A stretch of 27,769 bases of DNA from Enterococcus_E cecorum_C (GCF_052119425.1 NZ_JBQKFH010000034.1:1-27769), one strand, 5' to 3'. Positions 15,269 through 24,127 are shown, numbered from the stretch's first letter. The notes: a model not told the origin generated them from the letters alone. Numbers and translations: made by a program.

Positions 15269-16285
15269 ATGACAACAATTGATTGGAATAACCTTGGATT
15301 TAACTATATTAAGACTCCTTGGCGCTATCGTATGTATTGGAAAGACGGTCAATGGAGTAAAGGAGAATTGACCGAAGATAGCACGTTACAAATCAGTGAA
15401 GCTTCAGCGGCCTTACACTACGGCCAACAATGTTTTGAAGGTTTGAAGGCTTATCGACGCAAAGATGGCAAGATTAATCTCTTCCGGGTCGATGAAAATG
15501 CTAAACGTCTCAATCGTAGTGCAACTCGCTTATTGATGCCAACTATTCCTGAAGAAACTTTTATTAACGCTATTAAACAAGTGGTGAAAGCCAATGAAGA
15601 TTTTGTCCCCCCTTATGGCACAGGGGCTACTTTATACATCCGTCCTCTATTAATCGGTGTCGGTGATAGTATCGGAGTCAGTCCTGCACCAGAATACATT
15701 TTCACCGTATTTTGTATGCCTGTTGGACCTTACTTCAAAGGTGGCTTGACCCCTACGAACTTCATCGTTTCTGAATATGACCGGGCTGCCCCTCAAGGAA
15801 CGGGTGCTGCTAAAGTCGGTGGAAACTATGCCGCAAGTTTATTACCAGGTAAAGACGCCCATGATCATAAGTATTCAGACTGTATTTACCTAGATCCAGA
15901 AACCCATACCAAGATTGAAGAAGTCGGCTCAGCAAACTTCTTTGGGATTACAAAAGATAACAAATTTATCACGCCAAAATCTCCTTCTATCTTACCAAGT
16001 ATCACCAAGTACTCCCTATTATACTTGGCAAAAGAACGCTTAGGATTAGAAGCCATTGAAGGGACAGTTAAAATTGATGAATTAGATCAATTTGCTGAAG
16101 CGGGTGCCTGTGGAACTGCCGCCGTTATCTCTCCAATCGGTGGGATCCAATATAAAGATAACTTCCATGTCTTTTATAGCGAAACCGAAGTCGGACCAGT
16201 GACTAAAGCCTTATATGATGAATTAACTGGTATCCAATTTGGTGATAAAAAAGCGCCTGAAGGATGGATTTTTGTCGTCGAATAA
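15269..16285 (+). CDS. ilvE: Branched-chain amino acid aminotransferase
   Basis: A protein of 338 aa, the normal length for a class IV PLP aminotransferase of the BCAT-II type. It interconverts leucine, isoleucine and valine with their 2-keto acids using glutamate/2-oxoglutarate. Family words are clear: LHYGQQCFEGLKAYR, FRVDENAKRLNRSATRL, YIRPLLIG, and the PLP lysine K182 in AAKVGGNYAASL. Later come KIEEVGSANFF and CGTAAVISPIG. A GTG at 15260 is in frame, but the ATG at 15269 has GGAGTG at correct spacing. It stands alone, with its own promoter and terminator, so it may serve amino acid catabolism as well as synthesis. Confidence 0.95.
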   Translation: MTTIDWNNLGFNYIKTPWRYRMYWKDGQWSKGELTEDSTLQISEASAALHYGQQCFEGLKAYRRKDGKINLFRVDENAKRLNRSATRLLMPTIPEETFINAIKQVVKANEDFVPPYGTGATLYIRPLLIGVGDSIGVSPAPEYIFTVFCMPVGPYFKGGLTPTNFIVSEYDRAAPQGTGAAKVGGNYAASLLPGKDAHDHKYSDCIYLDPETHTKIEEVGSANFFGITKDNKFITPKSPSILPSITKYSLLYLAKERLGLEAIEGTVKIDELDQFAEAGACGTAAVISPIGGIQYKDNFHVFYSETEVGPVTKALYDELTGIQFGDKKAPEGWIFVVE

Positions 16286-16301
16286 AATCAAATAACGCTT
16301 G

Positions 16302-16335
16302 AAAGATTGGTTGTCACGCACAGCCAATCTTTTTT
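16302..16335 (+). terminator. ilvE terminator
   Basis: AAAGATTGGTTG (16302-16313) pairs with CAGCCAATCTTT (16321-16332), 12 bp with one G-T pair, and runs into a T-tract. Confidence 0.92.
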
Positions 16336-16377
16336 ATAACAATTTTTTTACAAATATCATCTAGGTCTAAAGTCTAG

Positions 16378-16407
16378 TTGACAAAACGCACACAAAATCA
16401 GTATAGT
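16378..16407 (+). promoter_or_regulatory. Glycosyltransferase gene promoter
   Basis: A perfect TTGACA (16378-16383), an 18-nt spacer and TATAGT (16402-16407), about 35 bp before the start codon. Confidence 0.8.
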
Positions 16408-16441
16408 AAATTTATGAATACAGAAAAGAGGTAAAAAGAGT

Positions 16442-17491
16442 TTGATTCGCATAAATATGTTCTCTTCAGCGGAAAAAGTCAAAGGTCAAGGAGTGGCTAG
16501 TGCTTACCGTGAGCTGATAAATATGCTAGAAAAAAGATTTAGCGATGAATTTATCATTCGTATCAACAATTATCAAGCCTCTGATATTTCACATTACCAT
16601 ACCATCGATCCACTCTTTTATCTTTCTACTTTTTTAAGGAAAACTCGTGGCGTGCGTGTGGGTTATGTGCATTTTTTACCAGAAACCTTACAAGGTAGTA
16701 TCAAATTACTCCGCCCCCTTCAAGCAATTGTCAATTGGTATGTGACTTCTTTTTACAAGCGGATGGACCAATTAGTAGTTGTGAATCCTAGCTTTATCGA
16801 TGATTTAGTACGTTTTGGATTAAATCGCGAAAAAATTACTTATATTCCTAACTTCGTATCTAGTCAAACCTTTTATCCACAAGAAGCAAAGACTAAGCAA
16901 AGTTTCCGCCAAGAGTTAGGCTACCAAGCAAATGATTTTATCGTGCTTGGGATTGGCCAGATTCAAGAGCGTAAAGGTGTCGATGATTTTATCCAGCTTG
17001 CTATCGATAACCCACATATTCAATTTATCTGGGTCGGTGGCTTTTCATTTGGGATGATTACCGATGGCTATGACAAGTACAAAAAAATCGTCAATGAACC
17101 ACCTGCCAATCTGAAATTCACTGGCATTGTCGACCGTGATCAGATTAATGATTATTATAATTTGGCAGATTTGTTCTTGCTACCTTCTTTTAATGAGCTT
17201 TTCCCAATGAGTATTTTGGAAAGTTTCAACTGCCATTTGCCGGTGATGTTGCGTAAATTAGACCTCTATGATGCAGTGATTGCAGATAAATATATTGAGA
17301 CACGTGATGTGAATGAAATGCATGCCAAGCTTAACGACTACTATCAACATCGCGAAAAGTTACTACCTTACATTGAAAAATCCAAACAAGCGGCCCAGTT
17401 TTATTCAGAAGACCATGTGGCGCAAATGTGGTACAAATACTATACCGGCCTCTTAGAAAATCAAGAAATCAACGAACTTCCACCTTTGTAA
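16442..17491 (+). CDS. GT4-family glycosyltransferase, LafB/BgsA/CpoA-like
   Basis: A protein of 349 aa with the GT-B fold. The N-terminal IRINMFSSAEKVKGQGVASAY contains the GQG acceptor-side loop. A nucleotide-sugar half begins near FIVLGIGQIQERKG. The retaining GT4 E-x7-E motif is in NELFPMSILESF. The N-terminal wording resembles the second glycolipid synthases of Lactobacillales (LafB, BgsA, CpoA), which add the second hexose to glucosyl-diacylglycerol to make the lipoteichoic acid anchor. I infer that role; other acceptors are possible. The usual partner (first glucosyltransferase) is not next to it. The start is TTG: AGAGG lies 10 nt upstream and the family's first residues begin there. 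The next ATG (16457) would cut the conserved strand. Confidence 0.75.
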   Translation: MIRINMFSSAEKVKGQGVASAYRELINMLEKRFSDEFIIRINNYQASDISHYHTIDPLFYLSTFLRKTRGVRVGYVHFLPETLQGSIKLLRPLQAIVNWYVTSFYKRMDQLVVVNPSFIDDLVRFGLNREKITYIPNFVSSQTFYPQEAKTKQSFRQELGYQANDFIVLGIGQIQERKGVDDFIQLAIDNPHIQFIWVGGFSFGMITDGYDKYKKIVNEPPANLKFTGIVDRDQINDYYNLADLFLLPSFNELFPMSILESFNCHLPVMLRKLDLYDAVIADKYIETRDVNEMHAKLNDYYQHREKLLPYIEKSKQAAQFYSEDHVAQMWYKYYTGLLENQEINELPPL

Positions 17492-17516
17492 ACAATACAA
17501 ATTTGGAAGTTTTTTT
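17475..17516 (+). terminator. Terminator overlapping the end of the glycosyltransferase gene
   Basis: AACTTCCA (17475-17482) pairs with TGGAAGTT (17504-17511), with an inner TTTGT/ACAAA pair, followed by a T-tract. The stop codon lies in the loop, so the upstream arm is coding. Confidence 0.75.
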
Positions 17517-17522
17517 ATACGC

Positions 17523-17558
17523 AAAAAACCACCCACCCTAAATTTAGGATGAGTGGTT
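17523..17558 (-). terminator. Terminator of the peptide-binding lipoprotein gene
   Basis: On the minus strand AACCACTCATCCTAAA pairs with TTTAGGGTGGGTGGTT, followed by TTTT. It stands tail to tail with the glycosyltransferase terminator. Confidence 0.88.
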
Positions 17559-17571
17559 AGGACACAATCAA

Positions 17572-19563
17572 TTATTTTTGGTTGCTCGTATTTTCTTTTG
17601 CAGTTTCAACCTTTTTCGCTTCCCAATCTTTCAAAGCTTTATCATATTGTTTGGTTGTGACTGCATCGCCTTGTAATTTCAAGTTTTTATATTTTTGATT
17701 TGCTAGACCAACCCAGCTGAATTGACGAGTAAATGGCACTTCTTTAGATACACGAGGCGTTGCACCAAATGCTTGCACTGGAATTTGTAAAGCATTGGCA
17801 GCTAACCATGCTTCAGCGTCGGCATAAGCTTCATAACGTTTTTCGATTTGGTCATTGGCTGTGATGGCATCAGCTTTATCCAATAAGGCATCATATTCTG
17901 TTAAACCAATTTCTTTTACAACTGCTGCCGATGGATTATCTTTAGCAATTTCAGATGGTTCTAGACCTAAGTTTTGCAATTGGGCACCTGTACGTGAATC
18001 ATAAATATCTAGATAACTTGATGGATCTTGATAGTCAGGTCCCCAACCAGAAGCAGTCGAAATATCAAAGTCTTGTGCAGCTGCTGTGGTTGCTTGATAA
18101 GTTGCCGCATTATAAGCATCATCATTTAATAATTTAATATCGATCACTACATTGTCGCTACCTAATGCACTTTCAACAGAGTGTTTCAATGATTTCGCTT
18201 GGTTGACTAACATTTCTGAAGTTTCTGCTTGTGGTAAGTCTAAATGAATTGGGAATTTCACCCCTTGCGCTTCTAATTCAGATTTCGCTTTAGCAAACAA
18301 TGCTTTAGCTTTACCCACGTTATACCAACCTTCTTGACCATCAGCTAATTTCACATCGCCAAAAGTTTCAGGATCTAAGGCACGTAATTTTTCTTGAACC
18401 ACTTCACCGTATGTCTTATCGCCTACCATTACGAATTCAGAAGGCGTTAAGATATTGCGGATACCTTTTTCAGAGCCAGATTTACCAACGTTTTGCGCTA
18501 AGTAGTCAGCTTTATTTAAGGCAAATTCCATCGCTAAACGGAAATTCTTATTCAAGATAGCTTTTTTCGTATCTGCTTTTTCTTGATCGGTTTTCTTAGA
18601 TGTCGCATTGTATGATTGACGATCTAAGTTAAAGGTTACATTATAAGTGGTTCCCATTGGTTGAGAGTAGAAGACATTATCGCCATATTTTGCTTCCACA
18701 TCTTTATAGCCACCTGAGTTAGGGAAAACACGAGCCATTGAATAGTTGCCTTGGTCAAATTCTTTAAATAATGAATCTGGGTTACTACCATCATAGTAAG
18801 TAAATTTCACATTATCGATATATACATGTTTTTTATCCCAATAGCTATCATTTTTGCGATATTCAATAACAGATTTAGCAGTATTGTTTACTAAGATATA
18901 AGCACCATTATAAAGGATGCTATCGGCGCTAGGTTGACCGAAATCTTTGCCTTTTGATTTTAAGAATTCTTCATTAATTGGATACATGATTCCATAAGTC
19001 AATTTAGAATTCCAAAATGTTTCAGGTTTCGCTAAGGTATATTGTAACGTGTAATCATCGACTGCTTTCACACCTACTGAAGCAAAGTCTTTGGTATTCC
19101 CTTTAATGTAGTCATCCAATCCTTTGATACTACCTTGAACGACATAAAGCATTTCAGATTTCACTTCAACCGCATGTTTTAACGCAGTTACGAAGTCTTG
19201 TGCTCTCACTTCATCATAGTCGTTGCCTTCATTGTCTACCCATTTCACACCTTTACGTAAATGGTAAGTGTAAGTTAAACCATCTTCACTCACTTCCCAA
19301 GATTTGGCTAAAGCTGGTTTTAAGTTCCCATATTGGTCATTTTCAAACAAGCCATCCACAAAGTTGGTGAAGTGATCTGAGTTGGTATTACGAGCAGAGA
19401 AAGTATAGTCTAAACTATTAATATCTGTGGTATACACATAGTTATAAGTAGAACCATTCTCCCCACTACTTGATTTTTTGTCACCTGAACCACATGCAGC
19501 TAACAAAACAGTTGAGCTAAGCAAAAGTGCAGGAACAACTACTTTTTTCATTTTATTGTTCAT
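17572..19563 (-). CDS. Oligopeptide ABC transporter substrate-binding lipoprotein, AliA/AmiA type
   Basis: A protein of 663 aa. The N-terminus is a lipoprotein signal (KKVVVPALLLSSTVLLAAC; lipobox LAAC, lipidated C24) followed by a Ser/Gly/Lys linker. The rest is an SBP_bac_5 (cluster C) domain: FVDGLFENDQYGNLKPALA, WEVSEDGLTYTYHLRKGVKW, ETFWNSK and GWGPDYQDPSSYLDIYDS. The length and these words match streptococcal AmiA/AliA/AliB (about 650 aa) rather than the shorter 540-aa OppA. It binds oligopeptides outside the membrane and passes them to an Opp/Ami permease. No permease or ATPase genes are adjacent, so it is likely an extra receptor sharing a permease encoded elsewhere, as AliA/AliB do. 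The ATG follows AAAGGGG. The promoter is strong, with a possible CodY site upstream. Confidence 0.92.
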   Translation of the reverse strand: MNNKMKKVVVPALLLSSTVLLAACGSGDKKSSSGENGSTYNYVYTTDINSLDYTFSARNTNSDHFTNFVDGLFENDQYGNLKPALAKSWEVSEDGLTYTYHLRKGVKWVDNEGNDYDEVRAQDFVTALKHAVEVKSEMLYVVQGSIKGLDDYIKGNTKDFASVGVKAVDDYTLQYTLAKPETFWNSKLTYGIMYPINEEFLKSKGKDFGQPSADSILYNGAYILVNNTAKSVIEYRKNDSYWDKKHVYIDNVKFTYYDGSNPDSLFKEFDQGNYSMARVFPNSGGYKDVEAKYGDNVFYSQPMGTTYNVTFNLDRQSYNATSKKTDQEKADTKKAILNKNFRLAMEFALNKADYLAQNVGKSGSEKGIRNILTPSEFVMVGDKTYGEVVQEKLRALDPETFGDVKLADGQEGWYNVGKAKALFAKAKSELEAQGVKFPIHLDLPQAETSEMLVNQAKSLKHSVESALGSDNVVIDIKLLNDDAYNAATYQATTAAAQDFDISTASGWGPDYQDPSSYLDIYDSRTGAQLQNLGLEPSEIAKDNPSAAVVKEIGLTEYDALLDKADAITANDQIEKRYEAYADAEAWLAANALQIPVQAFGATPRVSKEVPFTRQFSWVGLANQKYKNLKLQGDAVTTKQYDKALKDWEAKKVETAKENTSNQK

Positions 19564-19632
19564 CGCTTCGTTCCCCTTTCATATTCTCAATTACGCGATA
19601 AAGCATTTTCATCATTAAGATTACTTAAGAAA

Positions 19633-19661
19633 ATTATAATTTTATGTTTTCTAAAAGTCAA
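19633..19661 (-). promoter_or_regulatory. Promoter of the peptide-binding lipoprotein gene
   Basis: On the minus strand TTGACT (19656-19661), a 17-nt spacer and a perfect TATAAT (19633-19638), giving a leader of about 60 nt. Confidence 0.88.
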
Positions 19662-19689
19662 CAAAAATGAATAATATCTAGTTATTAAA

Positions 19690-19704
19690 AATATTTAGAA
19701 AATT
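19690..19704 (-). promoter_or_regulatory. Candidate CodY box
   Basis: AATATTTAGAAAATT differs at two positions from the CodY consensus AATTTTCWGAAAATT. It lies about 28 bp upstream of the -35 of the peptide-binding gene. CodY control of peptide uptake is common in Lactobacillales. The local AT-richness raises the chance of a random match. Confidence 0.4.
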
Positions 19705-19981
19705 CAATATAATAATATTTTATGCGCTTTCTATATTCTCATTAAGTTATCATAATCGTTTTAATTTTTAAGGTAAATTTGTTAGATAACTAGCACGTGT
19801 ACAGATATCAGCACGCCTTTTATTCTCATAAACAGGATATTAATTATTAAAATTTAACTCATTATCTATTCTTTTATGGGTAGAAAATTCAGCGGTATTT
19901 TTCCTCAACTGTCAAAAAACATGATGCTTCAATTGCCTCCTCTTATGAAAGTAACAACTAAAATCATTTTAATCTTACAGC
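19705..19981. other. Intergenic region without a recognisable gene
   Basis: AT-rich spacer between the divergently read lipoprotein gene and the small plus-strand gene. I saw no repeat, RNA fold or convincing frame in it. Confidence 0.55.
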
Positions 19982-20010
19982 TTGACCGAACGAATATTCT
20001 TGTATTATAC
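19982..20010 (+). promoter_or_regulatory. Promoter of the small unknown gene
   Basis: TTGACC (19982-19987), a 17-nt spacer and TTATAC (20005-20010), about 33 bp before the start codon. Confidence 0.65.
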
Positions 20011-20042
20011 TTCTCAGGTAGGAATTTGAAAGGAAAAGAAAC

Positions 20043-20345
20043 ATGTATCAAAAATTTACCATCCCGCACTCAACAACCATCAAGTGCTTCATCCTCGCCC
20101 ATCGACAAGGCGATGGCAAAAAAGCAATTATCCAACGTTGTCATGCTTATCTGTCACCCAAGATTCAGCAAAACACACGAGATTTGATTGCATTGCGGAA
20201 TCAAAAACGACAAAGAGCGAATCAAGCACCGGTCAACGCCAAAGAAGCGCACCAAATCGAACAAATTCTAAGTATCCAGACTTGCGATCAGATTCTATCT
20301 TTATACGAAGAAGCCGAAAATCTACAAGGCACGCTTGGTAAGTAA
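20043..20345 (+). CDS. Small hypothetical protein
   Basis: A protein of 100 aa that I do not recognise. It is basic in the middle (RNQKRQRAN) with a helix-prone C-terminal half (KEAHQIEQILSIQTCDQILSLYEEAENLQ). It has no signal peptide or membrane segment. It is likely real because it has a promoter, a GAAAGGA ribosome site 9 nt before the ATG, and a base composition richer in GC than the surrounding spacer. Overlapping frames from 19876 and 20084 lack these signals. It sits alone between the lipoprotein gene and the PTS operon. No function is proposed. Confidence 0.6.
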   Translation: MYQKFTIPHSTTIKCFILAHRQGDGKKAIIQRCHAYLSPKIQQNTRDLIALRNQKRQRANQAPVNAKEAHQIEQILSIQTCDQILSLYEEAENLQGTLGK

Positions 20346-20454
20346 AAACTTTACCAACTCTTTGAAGAGCGCAGCCAATACCTCGAAAAAGTTGAGAAAG
20401 TATCGTAAATATTTTATATCTGCCTCTGTAATGAAAACCACATATAAAGTATAA

Positions 20455-20506
20455 TAAAAAAAGAAACGAATACTCAAGTTAATGATTAATGTTGAGTATT
20501 CGTTTC
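20455..20506 (-). terminator. Terminator of the polyol PTS operon
   Basis: On the minus strand GAAACGAATACTCAA pairs perfectly with TTGAGTATTCGTTTC (15 bp), then a run of T. It lies 18 bp after the EIICB stop codon. Confidence 0.95.
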
Positions 20507-20523
20507 AGTATTATTACATCGTA

Positions 20524-21954
20524 TTATTTTTTATGCTCAATTACTTCATTAGCTAATTCATCAATAACAGGATCTTGTAAATAATTTTTTAACGTAACAA
20601 TTCTTGTATTTGGATGCGCTTGTTTGGTTCTATCAAATAAATCTTGATGAACAACAATAATATCACTATCTTCCGGAACTTCTTCAATGCGATAATTCTT
20701 AACCTCAACGTCTTGAATACCAGCTTTTTTCAGTTTTGTTCTAAAGGTTGTTGCTCCTAACGCACTGCTACCCATACCGGCATCACAAGCAAATGAAATT
20801 TTATGATAAGATTTATTTTGAACATCATTTGTATTGTTTAAGATATCCTTACCTTCTTTTTTCATTGCTTTTGATTTTTCTGTTGCTAATGTTAATGCGT
20901 CATCGTCATCATCTGTAGACTTATCAGCTTTTAATATAACCGAAGTAACTAAGAAAGAAACAAGTGCTGCGGTTGTTACACCGGCAATTACACCTAGGAA
21001 ATTACCTTTTGGTGTTAAAGCTAAATATGCAAAGATTGAACCTGGACTTGGACCTGCTACTAAACCAACATTAAATAACTGGAATGTAGCAATACCAGTC
21101 ATAGCACCCGCAATCATACCTAAAATAGTAATCGGTTTCATTAAAACATAAGGGAAGTAAAGTTCATGAATACCACCGAAAAAGTGAATAATGATCGCAC
21201 CTGGAGCCGTTCTTTTAGCAGCACGTTTACCAAAGAAAGAATATGCCAATAATAATCCTAGACCAGGTCCAGGGTTTGAAGCTACCATGAAATAAATAGA
21301 TTTACCTGATTGTAGTGTTTGTTGCATACCAAGTGGATAATATACCCCTTGATCAATTACGTTATTTAAGAATAGTACTTTTGCAGGTTCATTAATCAAT
21401 GAAAGTAAAGGTAAGAATCCAGTAGATACCAACGCTTCAATCGCATTCGTAACAAATTCATTTGCAACTTGAATTGTTGGACCTATTATTTTGAAAGAAA
21501 ACAACATCAATACAAAACCAATAATTCCAATTGTAAAGTTGTTAATGACCATTTCAAAACCAGCAGGAATCTTGTCTTCTAAGAATTTATCAGTTTTTTT
21601 CATAATCCATCCGCCAAGTGGCCCAACAATCATTGCGCCCATAAACATTGGAATATCTGAACCGATAATTAAACCAATAGTACCAATTGTCCCTAATACA
21701 GCTCCACGTTGTCCTCCAACCATTCGTCCACCACTATATGCTAATAGTAGAGGTAACAAATAAGTAATAGTTGGGCTTACTAGTTGATTAAATTCCTTAT
21801 TTGGAATCCAACCCTTTGGAATAAATAAAGCCGTTACAATCCCCCAAGCAATGAATGCACCAATATTAGGCAAAACCATATTAGTCAAAAATCCACCAAA
21901 TGCCTGGACTTTTGCTCTAGCATTGGATTTTTTATCTTTTTGAGACATTTCCAT
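20524..21954 (-). CDS. PTS polyol (mannitol-family) transporter EIICB
   Basis: A protein of 476 aa. The N-terminal EIIC domain (about 15-340) spans the membrane many times and holds GGIHELYFPYVLMKP, the substrate-binding signature of mannitol permeases. The C-terminal EIIB domain has the phosphorylated cysteine C390 in FACDAGMGSSALG. It imports a polyol and phosphorylates it. One departure from the classical mannitol enzyme is visible. Where E. coli MtlA reads NNAINHG, with a histidine linked to mannitol binding, this protein has NNVIDQG. Substrate specificity may therefore differ. EIIA is a separate protein from the preceding gene. I choose the ATG at 21954, 9 nt after AAGGGA; the ATG at 21963 is too close to that site. 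Confidence 0.88.
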   Translation of the reverse strand: MEMSQKDKKSNARAKVQAFGGFLTNMVLPNIGAFIAWGIVTALFIPKGWIPNKEFNQLVSPTITYLLPLLLAYSGGRMVGGQRGAVLGTIGTIGLIIGSDIPMFMGAMIVGPLGGWIMKKTDKFLEDKIPAGFEMVINNFTIGIIGFVLMLFSFKIIGPTIQVANEFVTNAIEALVSTGFLPLLSLINEPAKVLFLNNVIDQGVYYPLGMQQTLQSGKSIYFMVASNPGPGLGLLLAYSFFGKRAAKRTAPGAIIIHFFGGIHELYFPYVLMKPITILGMIAGAMTGIATFQLFNVGLVAGPSPGSIFAYLALTPKGNFLGVIAGVTTAALVSFLVTSVILKADKSTDDDDDALTLATEKSKAMKKEGKDILNNTNDVQNKSYHKISFACDAGMGSSALGATTFRTKLKKAGIQDVEVKNYRIEEVPEDSDIIVVHQDLFDRTKQAHPNTRIVTLKNYLQDPVIDELANEVIEHKK

Positions 21955-21969
21955 ATTATACATTCCCTT

Positions 21970-22407
21970 CTATTCATTTTCTTCTATGATATTTATTAAT
22001 TCCTCTTTTGTATGAACTTTTAATATTTTATTGTATATATCCACATCGCTTAGTAACATTGCTAACTCAGAAATCAACTCTAAATGTCCATCTGATGAAT
22101 TTGCTGCTAGAACAAAAAATTGGTAAACAGAATCTCCATTAGGAAATACGACAGGCTTAGATAAGTTCAGGAAACTTATCCCTATACCATGACTTCCGTA
22201 TTCAAATCTAGCATGAGGCATTGCAATATTTGGTAGTATAATAATATAGCTACCATTTTCAATGACATTGTTAATCATTGCATCTATATAAGATTTTTCT
22301 ATAATATCCGCCTTCAATAGAGGTTGTGCAGCTAAATTTATGGCTTCTTTCCAATCGGAGACATCTGAAACAAATTGAATATTATCTTTTAAATAATCAC
22401 TTAACAT
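21970..22407 (-). CDS. PTS EIIA component (EIIA-2 family)
   Basis: A protein of 145 aa. The phosphoryl-accepting histidine is H65 in LPNIAMPHARFEY. The later HLELISELAMLLSD helix is typical of the mannitol/fructose EIIA superfamily. The AMPHAR wording is closer to ascorbate/galactitol-type EIIA proteins (UlaC-like) than to MtlF, which usually has IPHGT. It should carry phosphate from HPr to the EIICB encoded next, 15 nt downstream. I start at the ATG at 22407, because GGGG lies 9 nt upstream; an in-frame TTG at 22413 is too close. The start overlaps the dehydrogenase gene by 11 nt. Confidence 0.85.
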   Translation of the reverse strand: MLSDYLKDNIQFVSDVSDWKEAINLAAQPLLKADIIEKSYIDAMINNVIENGSYIIILPNIAMPHARFEYGSHGIGISFLNLSKPVVFPNGDSVYQFFVLAANSSDGHLELISELAMLLSDVDIYNKILKVHTKEELINIIEENE

Positions 22408-23560
22408 CTTCAAAGTCCCCTTTATACAATTCTATTTGCTTTACTACTTTTGTTTTTAATTTTAAATCAATACCTGAATATTTATCAATAGCTGATGAAA
22501 CACCATTACTATGAATATCTTCCTGTAATAATTTTGCTTCTTCGTCATTTTCATTCTTAAAGCAATATGCAGCTGCAATAACTTTTACTCCAAATTGTAC
22601 AGGGTATTCATGTATAGACAACCAATTCGGCACGGTCACAATCCGCTCATTCATACCAAGTTTTCGAATAGGTGATCTTCCTACTCTAGATACATCATCA
22701 GATAATTGTGGATTAGAAAATCTGCGTAGTGTTTTTTCTACAAATTCTTCTAGATCCTTTCTATCCATCTGATAATTTTCCACAAAATAAATCAAATTTT
22801 CGTCTAAAAAACCATTCACTGTATTAACAATGTGTTCATCATTTAACGCATTTTGTACTGTTTGATAATGGCTTAGGTTTGCTAGATAAGCAATTGCTGC
22901 ATGAGCTCCATTTACAAGATATAGTTTTCTTTCAATGAATGGCTTTAGATCATCTACATATGTTGCACCATCAATTTTGTTTTCTTCACCGTACCATGAA
23001 CTTCCATCAATTAGCCACTCAAAATAAGGTTCAACAACTGCTATACTCTTTTCATTCTCTATTCTAGAAAGCGACTGACGATCGATTGCAGTATTAACAA
23101 ATCGATAATTTTGATCAAACAACCGCTTATCTCCATCTCCTAAACATGAATAAATTAAATCCTTTAATTTAGAGCTAGCATTGATTGCATTTTCATTTGC
23201 CAAAATATTTATTTTAGCAGATTTATAATTTGCTCGATTTACCAGTGCTTCTCTTAGAAATTTACTAATAGATTCAAAATTTTGAATTCCAACTGATGTA
23301 GTGATAATATCTGCATCAATGATAGCATCAAAGATTTCTTTCTTTTCTTTCATCAAGTTTAAAGCCGAAACATTAGTTACAAGCTCAATTCTCTTAGGAT
23401 TATCTAATATTTCAACTGGATATGAATGGTCTTCATTTACCTGTTGGATAACGTTTTCATTTAAATCAACAAAAACAACTTGATACCCACTTTCGCAAAG
23501 TACTTTACCAATAAAACCTCGACCAATATTTCCAGCGCCAAAATGAACTGCAAGTTTCAA
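22397..23560 (-). CDS. Polyol-phosphate dehydrogenase, mannitol-1-phosphate 5-dehydrogenase family
   Basis: A protein of 387 aa, the usual MtlD length. The NAD-binding Rossmann motif HFGAGNIGRGFIG is at the N-terminus. The catalytic lysine region of polyol-specific long-chain dehydrogenases is ERKLYLVNGAHAAIAYL. Family members oxidise hexitol phosphates to ketose phosphates. In classical MtlD this region reads VNTGHA; here it is VNGAHA, and the adjacent EWLIDGSSWYG also differs from the usual EWVVD pattern. I therefore name only the family. The start is probably TTG at 23560, with AGGTG 6 nt upstream; the frame is open to a GTG at 23569 that directly abuts the previous stop and lacks a good ribosome site. 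Confidence 0.85.
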   Translation of the reverse strand: MKLAVHFGAGNIGRGFIGKVLCESGYQVVFVDLNENVIQQVNEDHSYPVEILDNPKRIELVTNVSALNLMKEKKEIFDAIIDADIITTSVGIQNFESISKFLREALVNRANYKSAKINILANENAINASSKLKDLIYSCLGDGDKRLFDQNYRFVNTAIDRQSLSRIENEKSIAVVEPYFEWLIDGSSWYGEENKIDGATYVDDLKPFIERKLYLVNGAHAAIAYLANLSHYQTVQNALNDEHIVNTVNGFLDENLIYFVENYQMDRKDLEEFVEKTLRRFSNPQLSDDVSRVGRSPIRKLGMNERIVTVPNWLSIHEYPVQFGVKVIAAAYCFKNENDEEAKLLQEDIHSNGVSSAIDKYSGIDLKLKTKVVKQIELYKGDFEDVK

Positions 23561-23569
23561 AATCCTCAC

Positions 23570-24127
23570 CTACTCTAAATTTGCATGATATTGCCATAAG
23601 TCTTTCATATCAATATTTTTTTCTTTAACCATTTGAAGTGCAATTGTGTCACCTAATAACAGTAGCGCTTGTTCAAATAAACTTGTCATTGGTTGGACTG
23701 AAGAAATTTCATCAGGCAAATATAGTTTTGTTTGTACGGGAATTCTGACAAACAAATCACTAAACTCTTTCATGCTGCTATTAGGATTTGATCCGATATG
23801 AGCTACTTTTGCATTGAACTTTTTAGCCTTTTTTGCAATTGCCAAAGGAACAGCACTTTCACCACTACCCGAACCAACAATTAATAAATCTTTTTCAGTA
23901 ATTGCTGGCTCAGTAATTTGACCAACAACATAAGTACGAACACCCAAATGAGCTAATCTTTTCGCAATTGCTTCCAAAGATAACAACACTCTTCCTACAC
24001 CTACAAAGAATACTTTATCTGCATTTTCAATTAGTTTAATAAATTTTGATACTTGTTCTTCTGAAACACTATCTAAAGTATTTGATAATTCCTTGATAAT
24101 TTGTCTGTGTGATTCTTGATATGTCAT
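23570..24127 (-). CDS. SIS-domain 6-phospho-3-hexuloisomerase-like protein
   Basis: A protein of 185 aa with a single sugar-isomerase (SIS) domain. It has FFVGVGRVLLSLEAIAKRLAH, the phosphate-binding loop IVGSGSGESAV, and SVQPMTSLFEQALLLLGD, a signature of the HxlB/HPI family. Those enzymes interconvert D-arabino-3-hexulose 6-phosphate and fructose 6-phosphate. In the ribulose monophosphate pathway the partner is a hexulose-phosphate synthase. None is encoded here; the neighbour is a 3-epimerase instead. It probably isomerises a ketose phosphate made in this operon. The start overlaps the epimerase stop by 4 nt (ATGA). Confidence 0.85.
   Translation of the reverse strand: MTYQESHRQIIKELSNTLDSVSEEQVSKFIKLIENADKVFFVGVGRVLLSLEAIAKRLAHLGVRTYVVGQITEPAITEKDLLIVGSGSGESAVPLAIAKKAKKFNAKVAHIGSNPNSSMKEFSDLFVRIPVQTKLYLPDEISSVQPMTSLFEQALLLLGDTIALQMVKEKNIDMKDLWQYHANLE

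Noticed and set aside
16414..16434. Six-codon frame (MNTEKR) in the glycosyltransferase leader, considered as a leader peptide
   Set aside because: No ribosome site, no regulatory codons and no attenuator hairpin; probably chance.
19876..20187. 103-aa frame overlapping the small unknown gene
   Set aside because: It begins upstream of the predicted promoter and lacks a ribosome site; the 20043 frame has both signals.
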